From: Rhodococcoides kroppenstedtii
GTDB taxonomy: Bacteria > Actinomycetota > Actinomycetes > Mycobacteriales > Mycobacteriaceae
Length of the DNA stretch: 64,000 nt
Assembly: GCF_900111805.1 (NCBI RefSeq)
Contig: NZ_FOJN01000010.1
Location: 1 to 64,000 of the forward strand
Direction: 5' to 3'
Shown: positions 1 through 8,523 of the stretch, piece after piece
How positions within the stretch are numbered: position 1 is the stretch's first letter
Layout: each line of letters begins with the position of its first letter
Position numbers and translations under genes: made by a program
Notes under the pieces: model-generated
Told to the model about the DNA's origin: nothing
The model's input: only the letters and a program-made list of their open reading frames with translations
Databases searched by the model: none

Positions 1-211
1 TTCGACACCCACCCCGGCCTCGACATGATCGTCTTCGGCGACCCACCCGCCACCCGGCCGCCGTCACCCGGCTCCGAACCCACCCGACCCGCCCCCCCGC
101 ACCGAGCAGAAACACGCCCGCCGCCGCCAGGAACGCGACCGAAACCGCCTGCGCAACAACCTGAGCGGGATCCGACCACCCGAACCCGACGACGCACCAC
201 CCCCGTTCTGA
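1..211 (+). pseudogene. C-terminal end of a DUF222/13E12-type HNH endonuclease, apparently frameshifted
   Basis: The gene begins before the window. Reading from base 1 gives a plausible C-terminal segment (FDTHPGLDMIVFGDPP). That frame then loses sense, while the next frame gives a charged tail (EQKHARRRQERDRNR) ending in DAPPPF and a TGA at 209-211. The switch falls near a run of seven C (92-98), so one extra base there would explain it. The pattern of a HPGLD segment, an arginine-rich helix and a PPPF end resembles what I recall of 13E12/DUF222 HNH proteins, which are repeated in Rhodococcus and mycobacteria. Family assignment rests on the tail only. It could be a sequencing error rather than a broken gene. 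Confidence 0.4.
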
Positions 212-233
212 CGAGCGGAAAGGTGTGCCCCGG

Positions 234-1526
234 TCAGCCGAGGGGAAGGACCCGCCGGAGGTAGTCGTTGTCGAACACCCCGGTCGGGTCGACCTCGGCG
301 CGGACAGCGAGCGCGTCGTCGTAGCGCGGGTAGAGCGCGCGGAGCTCGTCGGCACCCAGGCTGTGCAGTTTGCCCCAGTGCGGCCGACCTCCGACACTGC
401 GCGCGATCGCCTCGAACGCGGCGAAGTAGTCGCCGTCCGGTCGGCGGTGGTACTGGTGCGCGGCCACGTACGCGCTGGGTCGACCGTGCGCAGTGGACAG
501 CCACACGTCGTCTGCTGCCGCGCAGCGGATCTCGACCGGAAAGGTCACTCGGTAGTCCGTGCGTCGAATCCAGGCGTCAAGTTCGCTGACCACCGTGGGC
601 ACGGCGTCCGGGGGGATCGCGTACTCGCTCTCGCGGAACCGCACCCGCCGGCTCGACGTGAACACGCGGTGGCTGCGATCGGTCATCGTTCGTCCCGACC
701 ATGCCGCCGCCGAGACGCGGTTGACGCGCGGGATCACCGCGGGCACCCGGGTGCTCGCTCGGTTGAGAACCTCGAAGGCCCCGTTGGCCATCACGTCGTC
801 GTCGAACCAGCGTCGGATCCGGCTCAGCGGCGCCGCCGTAGCGTCCGCGGGGAGGCGCGTATTGCGTTTGACCAGAACACGATCGGTGTGGGGAAACCAG
901 TAGAACTCCGGATGGTCGATCGTGGCGGCGTCGTGCGGGAACCGCTCGAGGGTGTCGCCCAGTCGACCCGGCGTCTCCTCGGCGCGCAGCAGGAACGCCG
1001 GCACACAGCGGAGCGTCACGGCGGTGAGGATGCCGAAGGCTCCGAGCCCGAGTCGGGCACACTCGAACACCGGACCTTCCGTCACCGTCCGTTCCGTTCC
1101 GTCCGCGAGGACCACGCGGACTCTTACCACCTGACCGGCCAGCCCGGTGAATCGTGCTCCGGTGCCGTGTGTCCCGGTCGAGATCGCCCCGGCCACCGAT
1201 TGCACGTCGATGTCACCCATGTTGGTCAAGGCCAGGCCGCGGTCGTCGAGCATCGCGCACAGCGCTCCGAGCCGAGTGCCGGCGCGCACGGTCACATCAG
1301 TGGTGCCGTCCGGGCCCGGTGTCGTCGATTCGATGCCCGTGAGCAGGTCGAGTGAGACGAGGGTTCCGTCGGTCACCGCGGCGCCGGTGAAAGAATGGCC
1401 GGCGCCGACGGCCTTGACACGCCCCGGAGCCCGACGGACGACGTCGCACACGTCCGCGTCGTCGCGGGGTCGTGCCACCTCGACGGGACTCGCCTGCTGA
1501 TTACCGGCCCAGTTCGACCATGTCAT
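234..1526 (-). CDS. FAD-linked sugar-1,4-lactone oxidase (gulonolactone/arabinonolactone oxidase type)
   Basis: Oxidises an aldonolactone such as L-gulono- or D-arabinono-1,4-lactone with FAD, in the family of M. tuberculosis Rv1771. The 430-residue protein has an N-terminal FAD-binding domain: VGAGHS at about 40-45, whose His44 is where members attach flavin covalently, and SVAGAISTGTHGTG at about 110-123. The C-terminal ALO domain carries the conserved HWGK at about 383-386. The start at MTWSNWAGNQ is chosen because related proteins begin this way; an ATG 36 bp upstream would add residues without family support. It is divergent from the TetR gene across 53 bp, so that regulator may control it. 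The exact lactone cannot be read from sequence. Confidence 0.85.
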   Translation of the reverse strand: MTWSNWAGNQQASPVEVARPRDDADVCDVVRRAPGRVKAVGAGHSFTGAAVTDGTLVSLDLLTGIESTTPGPDGTTDVTVRAGTRLGALCAMLDDRGLALTNMGDIDVQSVAGAISTGTHGTGARFTGLAGQVVRVRVVLADGTERTVTEGPVFECARLGLGAFGILTAVTLRCVPAFLLRAEETPGRLGDTLERFPHDAATIDHPEFYWFPHTDRVLVKRNTRLPADATAAPLSRIRRWFDDDVMANGAFEVLNRASTRVPAVIPRVNRVSAAAWSGRTMTDRSHRVFTSSRRVRFRESEYAIPPDAVPTVVSELDAWIRRTDYRVTFPVEIRCAAADDVWLSTAHGRPSAYVAAHQYHRRPDGDYFAAFEAIARSVGGRPHWGKLHSLGADELRALYPRYDDALAVRAEVDPTGVFDNDYLRRVLPLG

Positions 1527-1542
1527 GCCTCGGATCAAATAC

Positions 1543-1572
1543 TGGACAATCGTCCAAGTCAAGCCCTAGGGT
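1543..1572 (+). promoter_or_regulatory. Promoter with overlapping palindromic operator for the TetR gene
   Basis: TGGAC-AATC-GTCCA (1543-1556) is a perfect inverted repeat with 5-base arms, extending imperfectly to ACT...AGT on each side. It overlaps a -35-like TGGACA (1543-1548). After an 18 bp spacer comes a -10-like TAGGGT (1567-1572), 7 nt before the GTG at 1580. This suggests leaderless transcription with autorepression by the TetR protein. The site also lies only 17 bp from the divergent oxidase start, so both directions could be controlled. Confidence 0.5.
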
Positions 1573-1579
1573 CGTCGAC

Positions 1580-2203
1580 GTGCCTACTCGACTCTCCGTC
1601 GACGACAGACGTCGACAACTCGCCGACGCCGGACTCGCTCTCGCCGTGGACCAGGGCATCGCCGCCGTGACGGTCCGCGGAATCGCGGAGCGCGCGGCCG
1701 TGTCCCTCGGCGTCGTGCACTACTGCTTCGAGAACAAGGACGCCGTGGTCGGTGCGATGGCGGACGTCCTCGTCGCGGAACTCGGTGAGGCCGTCCGCGC
1801 CGCCCTCGACGCGGTGCCGCGTACCGGTGTCGGCCCTCGGGCCGTCGGCCGGACGGTGCGACGCGGGCTGGCCGCGCTCTGGGCCGCGATCGAGGCGACC
1901 CCCGAGCGTCAGATCCTCACCTACGAGATCACGGCGTACGCGGTCCGCGCCGACGGCCCGCATCGCACCATCGCGGAGCGGCAGTATCGCGCGATGGACG
2001 ACGCCACCGCCCCCTTCCTGATCGACGTGGCCGAGGCCACCGCCACCACCTGGACGGTGCCCGTGCCCGTGATGGTCCGCTCGATCCTGGCCACCCTCGA
2101 CGGCGTCGTGCTCCGCTGGCTGGTCGACCGCGACTCCGATTCCGCTGCAGGGGAACTCGATGCGTTGGCCGATCGGGTCGCCGCGTGGGCGGTGGCACGA
2201 TGA
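1580..2203 (+). CDS. TetR/AcrR-family transcriptional regulator
   Basis: DNA-binding repressor of 207 residues. The helix-turn-helix lies at about 31-50 (TVRGIAERAAVSLGVVHYCF) and is followed by ENKDAVV, typical of the TetR family. The C-terminal ligand domain is helical and rich in Ala and Val; no ligand can be inferred. The GTG at 1580 is chosen because the protein then starts just before the first helix and because a -10-like box sits 7 nt upstream. The stop codon overlaps the next start as ATGA (2200-2203), so it is translationally coupled to the aldolase gene. A palindrome over its -35 region suggests autoregulation. Confidence 0.85.
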   Translation: MPTRLSVDDRRRQLADAGLALAVDQGIAAVTVRGIAERAAVSLGVVHYCFENKDAVVGAMADVLVAELGEAVRAALDAVPRTGVGPRAVGRTVRRGLAALWAAIEATPERQILTYEITAYAVRADGPHRTIAERQYRAMDDATAPFLIDVAEATATTWTVPVPVMVRSILATLDGVVLRWLVDRDSDSAAGELDALADRVAAWAVAR

Positions 2204-3342
2204 CGGCCACCGATCCGCGGATCGACCGTCTGAACTCCGCGACGGCCGATCTCGATGCGCCCCTGCTCGCCGCCGACGTCGCCGCGATCGACACCAACCT
2301 GGCCGCCCTCGTGCGCCGTGCAGGTGGGACGCCCATTCGGGTCGCGTCGAAATCCGTCCGGGTGCGGGCGGTGCTGGATCGCGCGCTGGCCACCCCCGGA
2401 TTCGCCGGGATCATGGCCTGGTCCCTTCGCGAGGCGCTGTGGCTGGAGTGCGACGACGTGCTCATGGGCTATCCCACCGTCGACCGCGGCGCTCTCACGC
2501 AGCTCGCATCGAATGATGTTGCGATACAGCGCATCATGCTGATGGTCGATTCCGCCGCCCACCTCGACCTGCTCGAGGCCGTGGGTCCGTGGGCATCGCC
2601 GCCGCGGGTCTGTCTGGACGTCGACGCCTCACTACGGCTCGGCCCGGCGCACATCGGTGTGCGACGCTCCCCGTTGCGGACGCCGGACGACGTCGTCCGG
2701 CTCGGACGCGACGCGTCACGCCGGGGGATGGCCGTTCAGGGTGTGATGTTCTACGAGGCGCAGATCGCCGGCCTCCCCGATTCCGGGCGAGCCGTACGGT
2801 GGATGAAGCGAAAGTCCGCCGGTGAGTTGGCCTATCGCCGCGCCGCGGTGGTGGACGCCCTGCGGGACGCGGTGGGCCCGCTGCGCATCGTCAACAGCGG
2901 TGGCACGGGGTCTCTCGAGGTGTCCGCGGCCGACCCGTCGGTCACGGAAGTCACGGCCGGGTCGGGCATCTTCGCGCCCACCCTCTTCGACGGGTACGAC
3001 GCGTTCACGCCCGCCCCCGCACTGTTCTTCGCCCTCCCCGTCGTGCGGACCCCCACCTCCCGCATCGCGACGGCATTCGCCGGCGGGTACATCGCGTCCG
3101 GACCGACCGGGCGGTCGCGCGTGCCGAGCATCGTCGGTCCCGGCCGCCTGCTGCGCGCCGAGGGTGTCGGCGAGGTCCAGACCCCGATCGTGGGATCCGG
3201 TGCGACACTCGGCGATCGGGTGTGGTTCCGGCACGCCAAGGCGGGGGAGGTGTGCGAGCGGTTCGACACCGTGCACCTGGTGGAGAACGACAACCGCACC
3301 GCGGTGCCCACCTACCGCGGCGAGGGACGTACCTTCGGCTGA
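2200..3342 (+). CDS. PLP-dependent amino acid deaminase/aldolase (alanine racemase N-terminal fold)
   Basis: Protein of 380 residues related to D-threonine aldolase/D-serine deaminase-type enzymes and to Rv1769. The N-terminal TIM-barrel domain has the presumed PLP lysine in VASKSV (Lys51). A glycine-rich phosphate-binding stretch, NSGGTGSLEV, begins near 232. The C-terminal beta domain includes HAKAGEVCERF. The likely reaction is retro-aldol cleavage or deamination of a beta-hydroxy D-amino acid; the substrate is not known. The ATG at 2200 overlaps the TetR stop. The 3' end overlaps the convergent nuclease gene by 31 bp (3312-3342). With the sugar-lactone oxidase upstream, the neighbourhood resembles Rv1769-Rv1771. 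Confidence 0.75.
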   Translation: MTATDPRIDRLNSATADLDAPLLAADVAAIDTNLAALVRRAGGTPIRVASKSVRVRAVLDRALATPGFAGIMAWSLREALWLECDDVLMGYPTVDRGALTQLASNDVAIQRIMLMVDSAAHLDLLEAVGPWASPPRVCLDVDASLRLGPAHIGVRRSPLRTPDDVVRLGRDASRRGMAVQGVMFYEAQIAGLPDSGRAVRWMKRKSAGELAYRRAAVVDALRDAVGPLRIVNSGGTGSLEVSAADPSVTEVTAGSGIFAPTLFDGYDAFTPAPALFFALPVVRTPTSRIATAFAGGYIASGPTGRSRVPSIVGPGRLLRAEGVGEVQTPIVGSGATLGDRVWFRHAKAGEVCERFDTVHLVENDNRTAVPTYRGEGRTFG

Positions 3343-6300
3343 ACGAGGTCCGGGCTGACCCGCATGAACGCCCCCAGCAGTGACAGCTCGACGGGCGTGC
3401 CGGGCAGGTAGTGCGTCAGCGCCGGTGAGCGCACCACGTACGACACCCACTGTCCCCGCGAGAGGGCGACGTTGATCCTGTTGCGCGACAGCAGGAACGG
3501 CATGCCGCGCGGCACGTCCTCCGGCGCGGAGGCCGCCATCGAGACGATCACCACCGGCGCCTCACGGCCCTGGAACCGGTCCACTGTCCCGCAGGCGGTG
3601 TCCGTGAGTCCGGCGTCGTCGAGTGCCGCCCGGATCACGGCCACCTGCGCGTTGTACGCCGCGACCACCAAGACGTCGGACGACTCCAGCGGCCGCGACT
3701 CCGCGCCGGTCCGCCACGTCCGTCCGATCACCGACCGCGCGAGCCGCACCACCTCGTCGGCCTCCTCGCGAGACGACGTCGCATTCCCGACATGGTCGAC
3801 GAACGCCGTGTGGACGCCCGGCGAGACGCCGTCGAGAGACCTGGCCCCGACGCTCTCGTGTGCGTGCAGACGGCCGTCGTACGACAGGTCGGACACGACG
3901 CGGCACACGTCGGGATGCATGCGGCGCGTGGTGGCGAGGAAGTATCCGAGGTCGGCGGGCAGCGTGTCCGCGCCGTCGGCCAGCCACCCGAGGGCCGAGG
4001 CGTCCACCGGCTCCGGGTGACTGCCCTGGCTCACCTGGGGGAGTTGCTGCGGGTCGCCGAGCAGAAGAAGGTTCCGTGCGGCGCGGCCGACGGCGACGGT
4101 GTTGGCCAGGCAGAACTGGCCGGCCTCGTCGATCACCAGTAGGTCGAACGCGTTCTCGGCGATGTTCTTCCGGTTGGTCATCGTCCACGCCGTACCGCCG
4201 ACCACGCAGCCGCCGTCGAGGGCGGCGACGTCGACATCCTTGGCCGACGCGGTCCAGCGGCGAGGCCGATCCGATCCGGGCTTCTTGTGGACGCGTGTCC
4301 CGTCGAGTCCGGCGTCGACGACGGCGTCGAGGAAGTTCTCGACGACGGCGTGCGACTGGCCCACGACGCCGACGCGCCATCCGTGCTCGCGGACCAGCGC
4401 GGCGACGACGCGAGACCCCGTGTAGGTCTTGCCCGTTCCGGGCGGGCCCTGGACGGCGACGTAGGACCGATCGAGGTCGAGCAGCGCGGTGGTGATTCCG
4501 GCGACGGACGGGTCGTCGGTGCGTAACGGGTGACCGGACCGGGTGCGCGGTCGGCGGCGCAGGAGCAGGTCGAGGACGGCCGACTCGGGCACATGGGGGA
4601 GTGCGTCGGCGACCTCTACCGCCGTGGTGGCCACGGCGGCGCGCAGGGTGGTCGTGGCGGGTCCGCGCGTGGGCGCGGTGGCCACGGGCTCGAGGTCGTG
4701 CGGGTCGGCGCCCTTCGGAATCGACTCCTCGAGCGTCACGGAGGACCCGTCCGCGGAGACGTCCACGATGGTCCCGGCGGCGGTCCACCGGTACTGCGGA
4801 TTGGCGCGAAGCTCGGGCTTGATCCACTCCGGTGCCGGGGGCGCGTACAGCACGGCGACCTCCGCGCCCCGGACGGCGCTGCCGGGACCGAACTCACCGC
4901 GCAGCACCGAGGTTCGGCGAACGTTGTGTCGGGGCGTGGGCTTCGCCCAGTCCGACATCGACTCGACGCTCTCGACCACGAAGACGTCGCGGGTGTCCGC
5001 CCACTCGTCCACCGGTGACGAGAGACGGTCGAAGTGCGCCCACCAGAACGGCTTCTCCTCCCGTCGGTGGTAGTCCACCGCCGCGGCGAGCAGCGCCGCG
5101 CCCTGGCGTTCGGGCGTGCGCCCGTCGGTCGGCCCGGCGAACTCGCGCAGGGCATCTCGCGCCGGGTTCGGCGAGTCGTCGTCGGTCGGCGGTGTCGGCT
5201 CGATCGGCCCGCGGGGCGTGACGCCCGCTTCGGCGGCGTGCGCCAGCAACCAGTTCCGCAGCTCGAGCGTCGACTCGCAGTCGTATCGGTTGTAGTCCGC
5301 GATCTCGGCGAGCACCGTCGCAGCCTCGTCGAGCTCGCCCCGATCGCGCAGGTCCCGCCACCGGGCGTACTCGGTGATCGAGGCGACCGCGTCGGCCACA
5401 TCGCCGCGCACGTCGGACATGTACGCCGGCTCGAGCTTCTTGATGCTGTAGCTGCGGGCCCCGATCCTCAGGGTGCTGCGCACCACGGGGTAGAGGTCCA
5501 CCAGCACCTGCTCGCGCAGCAGGTCGTCCACCTCCTCCTCGTACACGCCGTGCCGCGCCGCCAGCCGGAGCAGGGCCGACTTCTCGTACGCTGCATAGTG
5601 ATACACGTGCATGGCGGGGTACTGTCGTCGCCGCTCCCGCACGTAGTCGACGAAGGCCACGAACGCCGCGCGCTCCTCGTCGCGGTCGTGGGCCCAGAAC
5701 GGGCGGAACGCGCGATCGGTCTCGAGCACGCCGAACAGGTACTCGAGCCCCCAGTCGGTGGACCCGTTCTCGGTGTGCAGTGGGTCGCCCTCGAAATCGA
5801 AGAAGATGTCGCCGTCGTCGGGCGCCGGCAGCGCGCCGAGGGCCGACGGCGTGTGGAACTCGACGACGGGTGATTCCGTGGACTCCTGCTGAACCTGCAC
5901 GCGCGCCTGGTCACGCAGCCCCGCGAGGCTGCGGGCCGACAGATCGGGCACCGGGCCCGACGACGCGGCCAGCGCGTCGATCGTCGCGACGTCCGCCGCG
6001 AGCAGAGCGGCCCGCTGCGACACCCGCATCCCGGCGACCAGCAGCAGATCACGACTTGCCTCGACCTCCGGCGCGCAGTGCTCGCACCGGAAGCAGGCCC
6101 GCACGGTCGCATCGGCCCAGTCGGCCGGGAGCAGTTGAGTGCGATGCTCGTCGAGCAGAGCCACGAGCTCCGCTCGCGCGCGCCGGTGGACCGGCAGGAC
6201 GTCCGGAAGGTGGACGGCGGTGCGCGTGCCGTCGCCGAGCACGAGGCGGGCGGTGTCCGACACCGGAATGCCCGCCGCGGTCAGCGCCTCCGCGTACGCC

Positions 6301-6755
6301 GCGAGCTGCAGGATGGACGGAACCCGTTCGGTCCGTGACAGTTTGGTGTCGTGTACCTCGTAGGCGTCGGCCTCCTCGTCGTACACCAGGAAGTCGCCGA
6401 ACCCGAGGAAACCGTCGCCGAAGAACGTGCCCTGATAGATCACCGGTGCCCGCCGCGCCGCCGCGTCCAGGGTGGTCGCAGCGGCGGCGGTGAGCTCCGA
6501 GCGCAGACGTCCCGGCCGCTCCACCGCGATCGCGTCGTCGCCGAACTGCCGACGGTACGCGGCCCACTGCCGTGCCTCGTGCTGGGAACCCAGCCGGGAC
6601 AGCCGGGCGAGCATCGCGTCGTCCGTCCCTGCGGTCGCGCCGGCGTCGAGGCGTCCGAGATGCGCGTCCAGGGTCCGCAGCACCGCGAACTCGCACTGCG
6701 CGGCGAGAGCGAGGTCCCCCGCACTGTGGATCAAGTCGTCGTCGAGAACGAACAC
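3312..6755 (-). CDS. TM0106-type RecB-like nuclease fused to superfamily 1 helicase
   Basis: A 1147-residue DNA-processing enzyme. The N-terminal RecB-like nuclease part has YEVHDTKLSR near 132 and a cysteine cluster CFRCEHC (Cys221, 224, 227) that may bind metal. A predicted RNase H-like domain starts near 310 (DGDIFFDFEGDP). The C-terminal third is a superfamily 1 helicase: Walker A GPPGTGKT near 770, VIDEAGQF near 872, DRFQGRE near 1055 and NVALSRGQ near 1095. The GTG at 6755 is chosen because family proteins begin close to FVLDDD; the long upstream extension is arginine-rich out-of-frame mycolyltransferase sequence. It starts 26 bp after the mycolyltransferase stop. The role is probably nucleic acid repair or degradation; no partner is visible. 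Confidence 0.8.
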   Translation of the reverse strand: MFVLDDDLIHSAGDLALAAQCEFAVLRTLDAHLGRLDAGATAGTDDAMLARLSRLGSQHEARQWAAYRRQFGDDAIAVERPGRLRSELTAAAATTLDAAARRAPVIYQGTFFGDGFLGFGDFLVYDEEADAYEVHDTKLSRTERVPSILQLAAYAEALTAAGIPVSDTARLVLGDGTRTAVHLPDVLPVHRRARAELVALLDEHRTQLLPADWADATVRACFRCEHCAPEVEASRDLLLVAGMRVSQRAALLAADVATIDALAASSGPVPDLSARSLAGLRDQARVQVQQESTESPVVEFHTPSALGALPAPDDGDIFFDFEGDPLHTENGSTDWGLEYLFGVLETDRAFRPFWAHDRDEERAAFVAFVDYVRERRRQYPAMHVYHYAAYEKSALLRLAARHGVYEEEVDDLLREQVLVDLYPVVRSTLRIGARSYSIKKLEPAYMSDVRGDVADAVASITEYARWRDLRDRGELDEAATVLAEIADYNRYDCESTLELRNWLLAHAAEAGVTPRGPIEPTPPTDDDSPNPARDALREFAGPTDGRTPERQGAALLAAAVDYHRREEKPFWWAHFDRLSSPVDEWADTRDVFVVESVESMSDWAKPTPRHNVRRTSVLRGEFGPGSAVRGAEVAVLYAPPAPEWIKPELRANPQYRWTAAGTIVDVSADGSSVTLEESIPKGADPHDLEPVATAPTRGPATTTLRAAVATTAVEVADALPHVPESAVLDLLLRRRPRTRSGHPLRTDDPSVAGITTALLDLDRSYVAVQGPPGTGKTYTGSRVVAALVREHGWRVGVVGQSHAVVENFLDAVVDAGLDGTRVHKKPGSDRPRRWTASAKDVDVAALDGGCVVGGTAWTMTNRKNIAENAFDLLVIDEAGQFCLANTVAVGRAARNLLLLGDPQQLPQVSQGSHPEPVDASALGWLADGADTLPADLGYFLATTRRMHPDVCRVVSDLSYDGRLHAHESVGARSLDGVSPGVHTAFVDHVGNATSSREEADEVVRLARSVIGRTWRTGAESRPLESSDVLVVAAYNAQVAVIRAALDDAGLTDTACGTVDRFQGREAPVVIVSMAASAPEDVPRGMPFLLSRNRINVALSRGQWVSYVVRSPALTHYLPGTPVELSLLGAFMRVSPDLVQPKVRPSPR

Positions 6756-6781
6756 GAGTGCCAGCGTAGTGAGAGGGTCCG

Positions 6782-7774
6782 TCAGCGGGTGCCGAGCGCC
6801 GGGGCGATCGTGGAGTACCACGCGTCCCGCAGCTCGTCCTCGAACAGCGCCCAGCTGTGCGAGCCGTGATCGCGCATCGAGATCGTCGCGGGCACGCCGG
6901 CCGCGCGGACGGCGTCGGCGAAGAGGCCGGTGCACACGTTCACCATCGCCTCCACGGCGGCGCCGCCCACCGGGAAGAGGCTGCCCGCGGGGATGTCGTC
7001 GACCGGTCCGGGCATGCCCGAGGCCGACGCCGCGTAGACCGCGGTGCCGCGCAGTCGGTGTGCGTTCTGTGCCGGGTCGTGCTGCGTCCATCCCGGCGCG
7101 CCGGGGACGCCCCACATGGCGAACGGGTTGGTGAGCGCGCCGCCGATCATCACCGAGATCGCGGCCTGCGCCAGCGGGTGCGACGACGCCGGGCAGCCGC
7201 TGAGGGACGCGGCCGCGCGATAGAGACCGGGCGCCTGGACCGCGAGATCGAGGGCGGGTCCGCCGCTCATCGAGACCCCGGCGACGGCGTTACGACGGGT
7301 GCTGCCGAGGTGGCGGTCCATCACCGCGGGCAGCTCCGCGGTGAGGTACGTCTGCCACTTGTTCCGACCGATCAGCGCGTCGTCGGCCAGCCAGTCGGTG
7401 TAGAACGACAGCCGACCGCCGATGGGGAGCACCACGTTGACGGCCTTGTCGGCGAAGAACCCGACCGCGCCGGAATTGTTGATCCACCCCACGCCGTCCT
7501 CGTTGCCGAGGGCGCCGTTCAGCAGATACAGCGTCGGGGCAGCCCCTCCGCCCCGGGGCCGCAGCACGTCGTTCGAGACCACCTTGTCCATGGCGGGGGA
7601 GTAGACGTCGACCACCGAGTGCGTCGGCGACAGGTCGCGGACGCCGACCACGCGCGGACCGTCCTGCGCCGCCGCGGTCGGGACCACCACCACGGACACC
7701 GTGAGAGCGGCGACCGCGGCGGTCACCACCGAGGCGAGACGGGAGACGGCGCGACCACGGAAAACGGACTTCAT
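6782..7774 (-). CDS. Secreted antigen-85-type mycolyltransferase/esterase
   Basis: Exported alpha/beta hydrolase of 330 residues that would transfer mycolic acids to trehalose or arabinogalactan in the cell envelope. A signal peptide is clear: basic MKSVFRGR, a hydrophobic stretch to about 32 and cleavage after TAAAQ. The nucleophile is Ser168 in GVSMSGG. The C-terminal His306 in HGSHSW matches the catalytic His of Ag85 (HSW). WINN near 97-100 and RLSFYTDW near 121-128 also fit the family. Rhodococci usually carry many paralogues, so the specific substrate is open. The nuclease/helicase gene follows 26 bp downstream on the same strand. Confidence 0.85.
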   Translation of the reverse strand: MKSVFRGRAVSRLASVVTAAVAALTVSVVVVPTAAAQDGPRVVGVRDLSPTHSVVDVYSPAMDKVVSNDVLRPRGGGAAPTLYLLNGALGNEDGVGWINNSGAVGFFADKAVNVVLPIGGRLSFYTDWLADDALIGRNKWQTYLTAELPAVMDRHLGSTRRNAVAGVSMSGGPALDLAVQAPGLYRAAASLSGCPASSHPLAQAAISVMIGGALTNPFAMWGVPGAPGWTQHDPAQNAHRLRGTAVYAASASGMPGPVDDIPAGSLFPVGGAAVEAMVNVCTGLFADAVRAAGVPATISMRDHGSHSWALFEDELRDAWYSTIAPALGTR

Positions 7775-7870
7775 GGTCCGATCTTGTCAGACGGCGCCGC
7801 GCGGCCGGAGTCGGTCGCGCGTCGATGCCGTCACAGCTCCGTCACGACTCCCGGCGCTCTGCGGACCAGA

Positions 7871-8497
7871 ATGGTCCTCATGCCGTTCTTCGAGGGATCA
7901 CGCGGACGCGTCCACTACCGCCGGTGGCCGGTCGAGTCGCCCCGCGCGCACGTGGTGTTCCTGCACGGGCGCGGTCAGCACTCGGGGCACTATCACCGCT
8001 TCGCCACGGCCCTGGCTGCGCACGGCATCGAGACGACGGCGCTCGATCACATCGGCCACGGGCTGTCGGAAGGCGACATCGGGGACGACGTCGCCTACCT
8101 GGACGCGCTCGCGGAGAACGCGCGCCTGCTCGTCGAGCAGGTGATCGGCGAGCAGGACGACGACACGGCCGGTCGGATCGCCGTCATGGGGCATTCCCTG
8201 GGCTCCGCGACGGCGGTGCGAATGCTGGCCGACGGGCCCCCGAGGGCCGTCACGGCGTTGGTTCTCGTCGCCCTGCCGACCCGACTGGTGGATCGGGCCA
8301 CGCTCGTCCGGGCGGCCGCCGTCCCGACGCTCGCGCTGCACGGTGTCGACGACCGGATGGTGCCCATCGACGGCGTCCGCGACCTCGTGCGCGGCACGGC
8401 GGTGACCCTGCGGGAGTACGACGACGCCGGGCACGACCTGTTGCACGAGAAGATCCACCGCGTCGTGACCGACGACGCGGCAGCGTTCGTCGCCTGA
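7871..8497 (+). CDS. Alpha/beta hydrolase (monoacylglycerol-lipase-like)
   Basis: Cytoplasmic hydrolase of 208 residues, short for this family. The oxyanion region FLHGRGQHSGHY lies at 30-41, the nucleophile elbow GHSLG at 107-111 (Ser109), the acid in HGVDDRMVP and the catalytic His in DAGHDLLHE near the C-terminus. The pattern resembles monoacylglycerol lipase/lysophospholipase proteins; the ester hydrolysed is unknown. Two in-frame ATGs (7871 and 7880) are possible, and neither has a strong Shine-Dalgarno sequence. It is divergent from the mycolyltransferase across 96 bp. The last 18 bases of coding sequence are echoed just after the stop. Confidence 0.75.
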   Translation: MVLMPFFEGSRGRVHYRRWPVESPRAHVVFLHGRGQHSGHYHRFATALAAHGIETTALDHIGHGLSEGDIGDDVAYLDALAENARLLVEQVIGEQDDDTAGRIAVMGHSLGSATAVRMLADGPPRAVTALVLVALPTRLVDRATLVRAAAVPTLALHGVDDRMVPIDGVRDLVRGTAVTLREYDDAGHDLLHEKIHRVVTDDAAAFVA

Positions 8498-8523
8498 GAC
8501 AGTCGACGCGGCAGCGTTCGTCA
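8474..8523. repeat. Tandem duplication of a gene end (18 bp, two copies)
   Basis: The string CGACGCGGCAGCGTTCGT occurs at the end of the hydrolase gene and again about 30 bp later, just beyond its TGA. The second copy is followed by CAGCTGA, which supplies an echo stop and also holds the stop codon of the convergent molybdoenzyme gene (tca at 8521-8523). It looks like a local duplication of the hydrolase 3' end. Confidence 0.7.
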
